Source: Goleter apudmare HA4340-LM2 (GTDB taxonomy: Bacteria > Cyanobacteriota > Cyanobacteriia > Cyanobacteriales > Nostocaceae). Taken from it: a stretch of 64,000 nucleotides of DNA. Within the stretch, counting starts at the first letter, position 1, and each line of letters begins with the position of its first letter. The position numbers and the translations under genes were made by a program. Shown here one piece after another: positions 17,222 to 25,326 of the stretch. The stretch is from the NCBI GenBank assembly GCA_019359495.1, contig JAHHHF010000073.1:1-64000 (forward strand). Direction: 5' to 3'. The notes below the pieces were generated by a model, which had not been told where the DNA came from, made no database searches, and saw only the letters and a list, made by a program, of their open reading frames with translations.

Positions 17222-17789
17222 GAGGTTGTTTAAAAGGTCTAAATTAATACTAGTAGTCTGTCAAGATAAAAATGATGGACTGTAGTGCGGGCATCTTGCC
17301 CGCGTGAGCGAGACTAGTAGTCTGTCAAAATAAAAATGATGGACTGTAGTGCGGGCATCTTGCCCGCGTGAGCGAGACTAGTAGTCTGTCAAGATAAAAA
17401 TGATGGACTGTAGTGCGGGCATCTTGCCCGCGTGAGCGAGACGCTCACACTACTAGTGCGGGCATCTTGCCCGCGTGAGCGAGACGCTCACACTACCAAA
17501 AATCCCTCAAAACAAAATTGACAGACTACTAGCCTTGGCGATTAGAAATTGCGCGCCACTTGCTACAAATCGGGGAACCCGACGACAGTCGCCTCTCCCA
17601 AGGGGAGACGCTGCGCGAACAAGTCGGGAAACCCGCCCACGGCGCTGTCTCCCCAAAGCAATGGCTTGGCTACACAGACGAAACCCACCTCCGTGGGTTT
17701 AAAAGGTCTAATTTTTGGTGAGTCCGCGCAGGCGGGCTTTGTTTGTGTAGTAGCAAATTATATTCGCTCAAAACTTTTCAAACATCCTC
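17222..17789. mobile_element. MITE family B, copy 2, enlarged by nested insertions (568 bp)
   Basis: Ends GAGGTTGTTTAAAAGG (17222) and the complement of CTTTTCAAACATCCTC (ending 17789) match the element inside hsp20, with the same TTA target duplication (17219-17221 and 17790-17792). The interior is swollen by a second element (17249-17532) and by repeat DNA at 17550-17750 (CGGGGAACCCGACGAC, CGCGCAGGCGGGCTTTG). GTTTAAAAGGTCTAA occurs twice, near 17228 and near 17697, as if an insertion duplicated the left part. No credible gene lies inside. Confidence 0.8.
17249..17532. mobile_element. inner MITE with three 64-bp direct repeats
   Basis: The inverted ends ACTAGTAGTCTGTCAA (17249-17264) and TTGACAGACTACTAG (ending 17532) match over 15 bp. 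The left end is repeated in tandem at 17249, 17313 and 17377 (period 64), each unit carrying GTGCGGGCATCTTGCCCGC and GTGAGCGAG. Two shorter GTGCGGGCATC ... GCTCACACTAC units follow. Such growth fits slippage or repeated self-insertion. Confidence 0.75.
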
Positions 17790-17843
17790 TTAGAACTTTT
17801 AAATTGTTTGTCTTGAATGAGAACAGACTTTGTAATTCTTGCT

Positions 17844-18740
17844 TTAAACTTTAGCTACTAAATCCTGGTTTGCAGAATTACTAACAGACAATTTTCTACC
17901 ATAGCGAATGGCAGCAAAGCCAGTAACATACATAAACAAGCTGTAAATAGCAGCAGGAATTGCCATATCTTGATTGTTCAGCAGTCCAGCTGTAATGGCG
18001 ATCGCTAAAGTGCCATTTTGAATTCCGACTTCAATCGCCACACAGATTTGCTGAGGAATATTCAGGCTTAACAGCTTGCAGATATAGAAACCCGCTAGCA
18101 TGGAGAGGATATTTAAAAGTACTACACCTACTCCCGCCTGGACAATAAATCCAGGTAGGCGCTGCCATTCTCGAATAATCAGTATCAGAATAATCAAGGC
18201 CAGAAATGCGATCGCTAGGCGATTAGTAACTTTTTCTAGACGCTGGGCAATTTCTGGGAATCTATACCGTACATACATTCCAATGGCAATGGGAACAATG
18301 GTAATCAGAAAAATTTGTCCCATTGTAGAACCAATGGGCAGTGCGATCGCTGCACTTTGTCCCAAGAAGTGCCCAAGTGCTAGATTGGCCAATATAGGAA
18401 TTGTCAGTATGGTGATGATGCTGCTGAACACCGTGAGAGTAACTGAAAGTGCCACATCACCTTTTGCCAGGTACGTAATCATATTTGATGATACACCCCC
18501 TGGACACAGCGCGATGATGATTAATCCCACCGCGATCGCAGGTTGCATGGGTACGATTTTCGCAATTAAAAAACCAATGATCGGTAATAAAATTACCTGA
18601 CTGATCAAGCCGACTGATACTGCTTTAGGATATTTAGTGACGCGTTTAAAATCTTCAGGCTGCAAGGATAAACCCATCCCCAGCATGATAATAGCTAAGG
18701 CTATTGGTAAAATCACATTAGTAAACAGATTTGCTTGCAT
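17844..18740 (-). CDS. bile acid:sodium symporter (BASS) family transporter
   Basis: 298 aa with nine or ten hydrophobic segments and a short N-terminus (MQANLFTNVILPIALAIIM). The family pattern is present: GLSLQPEDF near 25, CPGGVSSNMITYLAKGDVALS (about 85-105) and EVGIQNGTLAIAI (about 238-250), the last two being the crossover regions that hold sodium and substrate. BASS proteins import organic acids with Na+. Plant relatives move pyruvate, but the substrate here is open. Located in the cytoplasmic membrane. Confidence 0.88.
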   Translation of the reverse strand: MQANLFTNVILPIALAIIMLGMGLSLQPEDFKRVTKYPKAVSVGLISQVILLPIIGFLIAKIVPMQPAIAVGLIIIALCPGGVSSNMITYLAKGDVALSVTLTVFSSIITILTIPILANLALGHFLGQSAAIALPIGSTMGQIFLITIVPIAIGMYVRYRFPEIAQRLEKVTNRLAIAFLALIILILIIREWQRLPGFIVQAGVGVVLLNILSMLAGFYICKLLSLNIPQQICVAIEVGIQNGTLAIAITAGLLNNQDMAIPAAIYSLFMYVTGFAAIRYGRKLSVSNSANQDLVAKV

Positions 18741-18869
18741 CAGACTTAGATAATCTCAACATTACATCAGCTTACCCTGAATGAATATGCTCAAATTCTG
18801 GAAAATTTGCTGAGGCTGAACAGCATACTTGTGGAGTAGGATTTGAGTTAAGTGCATACACTAGGTATT

Positions 18870-19289
18870 ATGTTAAAAATCCTGCCTACTGCTTTTGTAG
18901 CTGCTAGCATTCTCGTAGCATCAGCTAATTACCCTAATGCCACACTGGCTGGAACTTGTGCTTCTCGGTGCGGCGTTCGTCCGGTTCAATTCACCCCCGG
19001 ACAATCTATCAAAATTAACGTTATAAATACTACATCAAGTTTAGTGAAGTTAGAGCAACTGCAAAGCACTACAGCAATTCCCCTCCAACCAGGAAAAGAA
19101 TTCCAGTTAAATAATGACCAACAGTCAAATATTTCTCTGGTGTTCTGGGATGAGACAGGATTACCACTACAAGCAATTTATTCTCAACCAAACTCGAGGA
19201 CATTACGAGTAGAACTGCGTCGTGGTAGGGTTAATCCAGGCGATCGCTCTCTCGATATTCTCGGTGATGGTCGGGTAAAAGTTTTTTAA
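18870..19289 (+). CDS. exported protein, unknown function
   Basis: About 139 aa from ATG 18870 (MLKILPTAFVAASILV), with AGG just upstream; a GTG at 18852 would add six residues. A signal peptide covers about 1-26, ending at or near TLA-GT. Two Cys follow closely (CASRC), then a beta-rich mature domain (SIKINVINTTSSLVKLEQLQ, NISLVFWDETG, LRVELRRG) ending DGRVKVF. Likely periplasmic. I do not recognise the family. Confidence 0.65.
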   Translation: MLKILPTAFVAASILVASANYPNATLAGTCASRCGVRPVQFTPGQSIKINVINTTSSLVKLEQLQSTTAIPLQPGKEFQLNNDQQSNISLVFWDETGLPLQAIYSQPNSRTLRVELRRGRVNPGDRSLDILGDGRVKVF

Positions 19290-19371
19290 AAGCTAGCAAA
19301 AGTGAGTCACTTTGAGTTATGAGTTATGAGTTAGGAAATAATTTTGAATTCCCAACTTATAACTCTCTACT

Positions 19372-21525
19372 GTGCTAGACCAAGCTTTCCCTAAACCCCA
19401 ACAATCTCGTAGGCGCTTACCTAATCAGCGCTGGCAAATTTACGCGCAACAAACAGAATTTGCCCAAAAGTTGGCGGTAACAATGAATATTTCACCGATT
19501 ATCAGCCAGTTGCTGATCAATCGCGGCATTGCAACCCCAGAACAAGCACAAGCATTTCTCGATCCGGAATCTCTAATTTTACCTTCACCCCTAGAAGAAT
19601 TCCCGGATCTGGCGCTGAGTGTGGAGTTATTGCAAAATGCGATCGCTTCTCAAGAGAAAATTGCTATTTGTGGTGACTATGATGCTGATGGCATGACCAG
19701 TACAGCTTTACTGTTGCGTAGTCTCCGCAGTTTGGGTGCTCAGGTGAATTATGCTATCCCCAGTCGGATGCACGATGGTTATGGCATTAATAAACGGATT
19801 GTGGAAGAATTTCACAGCGAAGGGGTAGGAATAATTCTCACTGTAGATAATGGGATCTCGGCATTTGCACCCATTGCTAGAGCTAGAGAACTAGGTTTAA
19901 AGGTAATTGTCACCGATCATCATGACATCCCCCAAAAATTACCCCCGGCTAACGCCATTCTCAACCCCAAACTCATAGATGAAGCTTCGCCTTATCGGGG
20001 TGTGGCTGGTGTGGGTGTAGCTTATATTCTGGCGGTGTCTCTCGCGCAACAACTAGGAGAGACTAGAGGCTTGATTCAGCCAATGCTAGCACTGTTTACA
20101 CTGGGAACCATTGCAGATTTAGCCCCCTTAACTGGCGTGAACCGCCGTTGGGTAAAACGCGGGTTGCAATATTTACCTAAATCTCAGTTACCTGGTGTGC
20201 AGGCCTTGATTCAGGTATCTGGGGTGCAGGTGGGTGAAACAATTCAAAATACCTTACGGGAAGCACAAAGCACTACAAAATCCAAAATTCAAAATTTAGA
20301 ACTTGATTCTCATCTAAAATCTAAAGTTCAAAATCCTAAAACCTTGAAGCCGGAGGATATTGGGTTTCGGTTGGGGCCGCGGATTAATGCTATTGGTCGC
20401 ATTGGTGACCCCCAAATGGTGATTGAGTTACTGACGACAGATGAGCTGGGGATAGCGCTGGAGAGAGCCATGCAGTGTGAGGGAATTAACCAGCAGCGTC
20501 AGCAAATGTGCGAGGAAATTGAACAAGAAGCGATCGCCTATGTGGAGGCGTCACATGTAACGTCTTTACAGAAAGACCGTGTATTGGTAGTAATTCAACC
20601 CAACTGGCATCACGGTGTGATTGGTATTGTTGCTTCTCGCTTAGTGGAACGCTACGGTGTCCCTGTGTTTATTGGTACTCACGAAGATGAGGGACACATT
20701 CGCGGTTCAGCGCGAGGGATTCCTGAGTTTAATGTGTTTGATGCGTTGGAATATTCTCACGACTTGCTTGGTAAATTTGGCGGACACAAAGCTGCGGGGG
20801 GATTTTCTCTACCAGCACAGAATTTACCACAGTTGCGATCGCGTTTGATTGAGTTTGCTAACCAGTGTCTTGAACCCCAACACCTGAAGCCACTACTCAA
20901 AATTGATACTCAAATTAACTTTAGTGAAATCAATCAGCAGCTTTATCAACAACTGCAAACTCTCCATCCCTGCGGTATCGAAAATCCCGATCCGGTATTC
21001 TGGACACCGAATGTGCAAGTGATTGAGCAAAAGATCGTTGGCAAGGGTCATATCAAACTGACACTTGCCCAAACTATCGAGCAGCAACAGTATACAATTA
21101 AGGCGATCGCTTGGCGTTGGCGCGACTACTTCCCCTTACCATCACGAGTGGATGTCGCTTACAAATTGCGAGAAAATTTCTTTGATGGCAATACTAGCAT
21201 CGAAATGGAGTTAGTCGGTGTCAGATTGTCTACACCATCTCAACTACTGTTTACTGCATCACCCACACCCTTAAGAACTAAATTTGAGTATCAGCAGCGC
21301 CAATATACTTGCGGAATTTACCAACAGGGTGCGTCACCAGAATTAAGAATTAAAAATCCTGAAGGTAAAGTTTTAGCTATACAACTAGGGCATACAATTG
21401 GTTTGCTAGGCAATAATCGTGAAGACGCTAAACAAGTCGATATATCGCAACCACAATTTGACAGCATCATTCAAGCTGCTCTCCAGGCTTTATCAGTGCT
21501 GAGTGCTGGCTTGTCGGTCCAGTAG
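19372..21525 (+). CDS. recJ: single-stranded-DNA-specific exonuclease RecJ
   Basis: 717 aa from a GTG start. DHH phosphoesterase motifs: GDYDADG (101-107), TVDNG (157-161) and TDHHDIP (181-187). DHHA1-type blocks: HGVIGIVASRLVERYG (about 408) and GGHKAAGGFSL (about 464-474), then an OB-like C-terminal domain. RecJ degrades 5' ended single strands in recombination and mismatch or base-excision repair. Residues about 299-325 are an in-frame insert of low complexity made from the AAATCYAAARTTCAAAAT spacer repeat (20266-20349), between two conserved blocks. The C-terminus is longer than in E. coli. The TAG stop lies inside a palindromic repeat. Confidence 0.95.
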   Translation: MLDQAFPKPQQSRRRLPNQRWQIYAQQTEFAQKLAVTMNISPIISQLLINRGIATPEQAQAFLDPESLILPSPLEEFPDLALSVELLQNAIASQEKIAICGDYDADGMTSTALLLRSLRSLGAQVNYAIPSRMHDGYGINKRIVEEFHSEGVGIILTVDNGISAFAPIARARELGLKVIVTDHHDIPQKLPPANAILNPKLIDEASPYRGVAGVGVAYILAVSLAQQLGETRGLIQPMLALFTLGTIADLAPLTGVNRRWVKRGLQYLPKSQLPGVQALIQVSGVQVGETIQNTLREAQSTTKSKIQNLELDSHLKSKVQNPKTLKPEDIGFRLGPRINAIGRIGDPQMVIELLTTDELGIALERAMQCEGINQQRQQMCEEIEQEAIAYVEASHVTSLQKDRVLVVIQPNWHHGVIGIVASRLVERYGVPVFIGTHEDEGHIRGSARGIPEFNVFDALEYSHDLLGKFGGHKAAGGFSLPAQNLPQLRSRLIEFANQCLEPQHLKPLLKIDTQINFSEINQQLYQQLQTLHPCGIENPDPVFWTPNVQVIEQKIVGKGHIKLTLAQTIEQQQYTIKAIAWRWRDYFPLPSRVDVAYKLRENFFDGNTSIEMELVGVRLSTPSQLLFTASPTPLRTKFEYQQRQYTCGIYQQGASPELRIKNPEGKVLAIQLGHTIGLLGNNREDAKQVDISQPQFDSIIQAALQALSVLSAGLSVQ

Positions 21526-21598
21526 GGTGCGTTGTCGCAAAGCGCAACGCACCGTTGATTGAGTTAGGTGCATTCAACTGCGTCATCACGCACCCTAC
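21522..21598. repeat. palindromic repeat GTAGGGTGCG ... CGCACCCTAC
   Basis: Outer arms GTAGGGTGCG (21522) and CGCACCCTAC (to 21598), with an inner hairpin GTGCGTTG/CAACGCAC that also occurs at 3981-4008. It overlaps the recJ stop codon and probably folds into a 77-nt structure. Confidence 0.7.
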
Positions 21599-21682
21599 AA
21601 AATTACTGAGCTATCACCTGATGACGGATGAGTTTTGAATTCAAAAGTTTTCCTTAACGCAACACTTCAGAACTCGGATATT

Positions 21683-21805
21683 TTACAGATTACCGTTGCG
21701 AAATGCTAGTACAAAGATGACCACAGGGCCAGAAATCACGATTAGACCAACAAACAGTAGTTGGAAAATCACTTCCCAATTGATATTAGCTAAAGCTTCA
21801 AACAT
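21683..21805 (-). CDS. psb30: photosystem II subunit Psb30 (Ycf12)
   Basis: 40 aa: [10 protein letters not shown], then one membrane helix ([22 protein letters not shown]) and the tail VLAFRNGNL, the Psb30/Ycf12 pattern. GGAGG lies a few bases before ATG 21805, so the longer open frame up to 21868 is not used. Psb30 is a single-helix subunit at the edge of the PSII core, near cytochrome b559 and PsbJ, and stabilises the complex. It is divergent from the Cys-cluster gene. Confidence 0.93.
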   Translation of the reverse strand: MFEALANINWEVIFQLLFVGLIVISGPVVIFVLAFRNGNL

Positions 21806-21980
21806 TTTTCCTCCCAATTGTCTTAAAAGATTCAATAATTGACGTTGCACAATCCCGCAATTGATCATATCCGGCGATGGGTTGTCAGATTTAATTTACT
21901 TAACAAAATTATAAGAAAAGACATAAAATGATTGTTAGACGTAGCTACGTCTCTACTAGCAATGCCCCATTCCTCAAATT

Positions 21981-22331
21981 ATGTCAACTTGGCAATGTAT
22001 CAAACAATGTGGAGCCTGCTGTCATCTTGACCCCACAGAACGTCCAGATTTAGAGGAGTATCTCTCACCCGCAGAACTAGAGCTTTATCTGAGCATGGTA
22101 GGTGAAGGGGGATGGTGCGTTAACTTTGACCATACCACGCGAGAATGCCGTATTTACCCAGAACGTCCGCGTTTCTGCCGTGTGGAAACAGAGGTCTTTC
22201 AAGATATGTATGGGATTGAGCCAGAAGAATTAAATGATTTTGCTATCGACTGCTGTCGTCAGCAAATAGAAGGAGTATATGGCGATCGCAGTTTGGAAAT
22301 CATCCGTTTTGACCAAGCTGTTGGTTTGTAG
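21981..22331 (+). CDS. YkgJ-family cysteine cluster protein
   Basis: 116 aa. Nine Cys lie at 6, 10, 13, 14, 46, 56, 66, 91 and 92: CIKQCGACC at the start, WCVNFD, ECRIYPERPRFC, and DCC near the end. This is the YkgJ/UPF0153 pattern, a small metal-binding (Zn or Fe-S) protein of unknown role. Soluble. A 16-bp palindrome GTAGAGACGTCTCTAC follows the stop. Confidence 0.85.
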   Translation: MSTWQCIKQCGACCHLDPTERPDLEEYLSPAELELYLSMVGEGGWCVNFDHTTRECRIYPERPRFCRVETEVFQDMYGIEPEELNDFAIDCCRQQIEGVYGDRSLEIIRFDQAVGL

Positions 22332-22444
22332 AGACGTCTCTACAGAAATTTTTTGTGTTTTGGGTCAATAGGGTTGCAATTTATTACAAAAATCTGAGAA
22401 AATGAGAAGAATATGAAAACAATCTAGAAACAAAACTACAGCCT

Positions 22445-22873
22445 GTGAAACTTGACTCTGCACCTTTGAGCCTTTCTGTCATAGCTGAGACTGAAAGCCC
22501 ACAAGAACCACAAGACAGCTTTGAGAGTAACTTAAATAATGCGATCGCTGAGTCAGTTCAGCCTGTAGTTATTGCGAGTCCCAAAAAACAGGAGTCTGTA
22601 GCGGTTGTTTTCGGTACTACTTTTATCACCATTTTTCTCGCGGAAATTGGCGATAAAACTCAGCTATCCACCTTGTTAATGAGTGCAGAATCTCATGCAC
22701 CGTGGGTAGTTTTTGTTGGTTCTGCGGCTGCATTAGTCACAACCAGCTTATTGGGTGTATTGCTTGGGAGTTGGATGTCTAGTAGACTCAGCCCAAAAAC
22801 CGTAAATAAATCAGCAGGGATGATGTTGCTGTTCATTTCCCTGATGCTGTTTTGGGATGTAATCAAGGGTTAG
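22445..22873 (+). CDS. hmx1: GDT1/UPF0016 half-size manganese exporter, first partner
   Basis: 142 aa from GTG. A disordered acidic N-terminus (1-50) is followed by three hydrophobic segments. The first carries the family motif EIGDKTQ (67-73), which lines the cation path. Full-length GDT1/Mnx proteins have two such three-helix halves; here each half is a separate gene, so this product should pair with the next one. Half-size pairs of this kind in Nostoc relatives have been described as hemi manganese exchangers that export excess Mn across the plasma membrane; the gene symbol rests on that parallel. Confidence 0.82.
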   Translation: MKLDSAPLSLSVIAETESPQEPQDSFESNLNNAIAESVQPVVIASPKKQESVAVVFGTTFITIFLAEIGDKTQLSTLLMSAESHAPWVVFVGSAAALVTTSLLGVLLGSWMSSRLSPKTVNKSAGMMLLFISLMLFWDVIKG

Positions 22874-22957
22874 GTGTTTGTTATTTGTTATTTGTCGTTT
22901 GGTATTTCTCCCTCATCGTTCCTTGCCCAATACCCTATTCCCCAATTAATTAATCAC

Positions 22958-23245
22958 ATGGACTGGAATCTTTTAGGACTAAGCTTTATTACAGTTTTTT
23001 TATCAGAATTAGGTGACAAGAGTCAGCTAGCAGCGATCGCACTTTCTGGACGCAGCCAATCTCCCCGTGCTGTGTTTTTTGGGACTGCGGCGGCTTTGCT
23101 CCTAACCAGTTTGTTGGGATCATTAGCAGGGGGTGCTGTAGCGGAATTTTTACCTACACGTTTATTAAAAGCGATCGCTGCTGTGGGATTTGCAATCCTT
23201 GCTATACGTCTGTTGTTTTTTAACGATTCTGAAACCGAACCTTAA
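22958..23245 (+). CDS. hmx2: GDT1/UPF0016 half-size manganese exporter, second partner
   Basis: 95 aa from ATG 22958 (MDWNLLGLSFITVF). The frame is open further up to 22874, but that part reads as repeat-derived spacer (TTGTTATTTGTTATTTGTC). Three hydrophobic helices with ELGDKSQ (17-23) in the first. It has no N-terminal extension. It lies 84 bp after its partner on the same strand; together they supply the two signature motifs that a full-size exporter has in one chain. Confidence 0.82.
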   Translation: MDWNLLGLSFITVFLSELGDKSQLAAIALSGRSQSPRAVFFGTAAALLLTSLLGSLAGGAVAEFLPTRLLKAIAAVGFAILAIRLLFFNDSETEP

Positions 23246-23279
23246 TCAGGCAATATAACGGGCAATGCAATACATATAT

Positions 23280-23308
23280 GTAGAGACGTAGCAATGCTAC
23301 GTCTCTAC
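23280..23308. terminator. 29-bp palindrome GTAGAGACGTAGCA-A-TGCTACGTCTCTAC between converging genes
   Basis: 14-bp perfect arms. It lies between the 3' ends of hmx2 (plus) and the next minus-strand gene and may stop transcription from both sides. Same family as 16986-17011. Confidence 0.55.
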
Positions 23309-23316
23309 GTGATATT

Positions 23317-23805
23317 TTATGCTTGACGCCAGCACCAATTTAAAAGTACACCACCTACTGACAACTTGAGTACTTCCAGGGCGAAATAGCTACCGTGGAG
23401 TAAATTCATGGTGTCTGGTACTGTAGCTGCTGCTGCAAATAAGTTGAGATTAACACCTGTCGCGCACATTTGTGGAGTTAAAACATAGGTGTCAAGCAAA
23501 GCTACAGCTAAGAGCAGCATAGATAAAACAATACCGTTAAATCGCCATTGAGATTGGGTTTTACTAATAGCTAGTACACCAGTCAATACTACAGCCGCAG
23601 ATAATAATTCCAGGCGATTAAAATTCCAAAAAATCACATAGCCTGCTGTCGTAAAACCAGGTTGGTTGATCATGCCAGAAACATAAAGGCTAGGCATAAT
23701 TACCCAGTCTAAAATTAGGCTGGCACCAAGCCAGAAGCCTAAAGTCAATAGGATAGCAGCTTGCCAATTTGGCTGCTTGAATTCAATCCTAGAAATAGCA
23801 TTCAT
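23317..23805 (-). CDS. four-helix membrane protein (DUF4149-like)
   Basis: 162 aa from ATG 23805 (MNAISRIEF); the frame extends to a TTG at 23847. Four hydrophobic segments: LTLGFWLGASLILDWVIMP, LLSAAVVLTGVLA, IVLSMLLLAVALL and a final helix ending LLNWCWRQA. The first helix with an acidic residue followed by MPSLY resembles DUF4149/TMEM205-like proteins. Function unknown. Confidence 0.6.
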   Translation of the reverse strand: MNAISRIEFKQPNWQAAILLTLGFWLGASLILDWVIMPSLYVSGMINQPGFTTAGYVIFWNFNRLELLSAAVVLTGVLAISKTQSQWRFNGIVLSMLLLAVALLDTYVLTPQMCATGVNLNLFAAAATVPDTMNLLHGSYFALEVLKLSVGGVLLNWCWRQA

Positions 23806-24067
23806 AAAAATAATTGCGTGTGTTGTACTCTTAGTTTCTATCCCCAACAGTTAGTTTGACAACACTTATCAATTAAGTTTTACAAAACAGTGACAAACTT
23901 CAAAACTGATTAGTGTTAACTATAAATTTTGGGAATTAATCAATAATAAATATTAAAAATAGTTGAGAATGTTAATGTTTGTCACTTAATTTCCAGCTTT
24001 GGCGATAAGCGATAGGGTATATTTCCCTGAATCCTCACAAGTGCTAATTAAGATATGACTCTTGACC

Positions 24068-24646
24068 CTAATCTTGAGCAGAAATGCGAACCACATCTTC
24101 AGATTGTCTGAGTTTGCGTTTCTTGATGGGTTGAGCAGGATTACCTGCATAGATTACCATTGGCTCTAATGAACGCCCAGTGACTCCACCGAGAGTCAGT
24201 ATTGCCCCTTGTCCAACAGTAACCCCTGGCCCAATCACCGATTTGGCAGCGATCCAACTACTCTCCTCAATATGAATTGGCGCAGGCCTCAGCTTAAAAT
24301 GGGGATGATTCCAGTCATGATTGCCAGTACAAAGATAAACACCCTGTGACAGACAAACATGACTGGCGATTTTTACATGAGCCAGGTTGTCAATCCAGGT
24401 GTCTTCGCCAATCCAAACACAATCACCAACAGTTAATCGCCAAGGAAACTTGACCCGCACTCCTGGTTTAATCCGGACTTGTTGACCAATTTTGGCGCCA
24501 AAACTACGGAGTAACCAAACCTTGAATGTAGAGATTGGTAACAAATGACTTTCCAGCAAAGGCGACCCCAGGAAGTACCACAGAATTTGCTTCCAGTAGG
24601 GTGCGCCAGGAGTGTAACTGCCAAGGGTGTAATTATCTAGACGCAT
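24068..24646 (-). CDS. WcaF-like acetyltransferase (left-handed beta-helix)
   Basis: 192 aa from ATG 24646 (MRLDNYTLGSYTPGAP). Hexapeptide repeats form the LbH fold (about 60-165: VRIKPGVRVKFPWRLTVGDCVWIGEDTWIDNLAHVKI-like coils), with the CTGNHDWNHP loop carrying the probable catalytic His, and AGNPAQPIKKRK at the end. The WcaF/putative colanic acid acetyltransferase group O-acetylates sugars of exopolysaccharide. Its start overlaps the stop of the ydcF-like gene by 14 bp, so translation is coupled. It is the last gene of the polysaccharide locus. Confidence 0.85.
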   Translation of the reverse strand: MRLDNYTLGSYTPGAPYWKQILWYFLGSPLLESHLLPISTFKVWLLRSFGAKIGQQVRIKPGVRVKFPWRLTVGDCVWIGEDTWIDNLAHVKIASHVCLSQGVYLCTGNHDWNHPHFKLRPAPIHIEESSWIAAKSVIGPGVTVGQGAILTLGGVTGRSLEPMVIYAGNPAQPIKKRKLRQSEDVVRISAQD

Positions 24647-25265
24647 ACAATGGGTTATGAGCACGAGGATTAAGACTGACTCCGGTACGACCCGTAACAA
24701 TCCACAGGAGGGCGCGACCACCATCACGAAGGATACGCACCTTGGATTCTCTCGGTCTACTAGAAGGTACAGAAAGAGGAGTGAAAGTTATGCCTTGACT
24801 ACCCAGAACCAGAGTTGCAATGGTTTTTGATCTAGGCATATGAAATTCAGAGGTAACTAAATATACGTGCTTAATTTGACGTTTTTGAAAATCTGCAACC
24901 AGGGTAGTAAAGTTAGTCACAGTGTCAGCAGCACGATAATCAAGATGTACACGACTATCTGGAATATCTGCGGCTTGGAAGATAGCACGAGCTCTATCTG
25001 GCGGAGAACCAGTAGAAACCCAGATATCCAAGGAAGGATAATATTTGGCAATTTCCGCAGTGAATTCTTCTCTTTTAGGATCACCACCAAGAACCAGGAA
25101 AGCTTGAGGGCGCGGGGCTTGATGAGAGGCGATCGCCAGTCTAACAGGAATTGCACTCAGCAACACCAAAATCAAGCCTACTAAGGCAAAAAGCCTATAT
25201 TTTTTGAATTGGTTGTGTAACCGTTTCATTAGCAAAATTGATTTTGAACTAGTGGTGTATTTCAT
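24633..25265 (-). CDS. YdcF-family (DUF218) membrane-anchored protein
   Basis: 210 aa; ATG 25229 (MKRLHNQFKK) is an alternative start. One N-terminal membrane helix (about 24-46), then a Rossmann-like domain with AFLVLGGDPKREEF, WVSTGSPPDRA, DTVTNFTTL and VTSEFHMPRS, the DUF218 pattern. Related proteins (SanA, ElyC) influence envelope polymer metabolism. The location next to acetyl- and glycosyltransferases fits a role in envelope polysaccharide, but no reaction is established. Confidence 0.8.
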   Translation of the reverse strand: MKYTTSSKSILLMKRLHNQFKKYRLFALVGLILVLLSAIPVRLAIASHQAPRPQAFLVLGGDPKREEFTAEIAKYYPSLDIWVSTGSPPDRARAIFQAADIPDSRVHLDYRAADTVTNFTTLVADFQKRQIKHVYLVTSEFHMPRSKTIATLVLGSQGITFTPLSVPSSRPRESKVRILRDGGRALLWIVTGRTGVSLNPRAHNPLYASR

Positions 25266-25326
25266 TCTTAAGCACCTTAGTACTTACTACAAACCTATCA
25301 AAAATTTTGATATGAACCACTAATTA

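Noticed and set aside
17249-17440. Three regular 64-bp repeats as a possible CRISPR array
   Set aside because: The whole unit repeats, there are no unique spacers, and the ends match MITE inverted repeats.
17475-17854. 75-aa and 101-aa ORFs downstream of ilvC
   Set aside because: They are made of MITE and spacer-repeat sequence.
18100-18600. 166-aa ORF opposite the BASS transporter
   Set aside because: Antisense shadow caused by the codon bias of a hydrophobic gene; no ribosome site and a basic, motif-free product.
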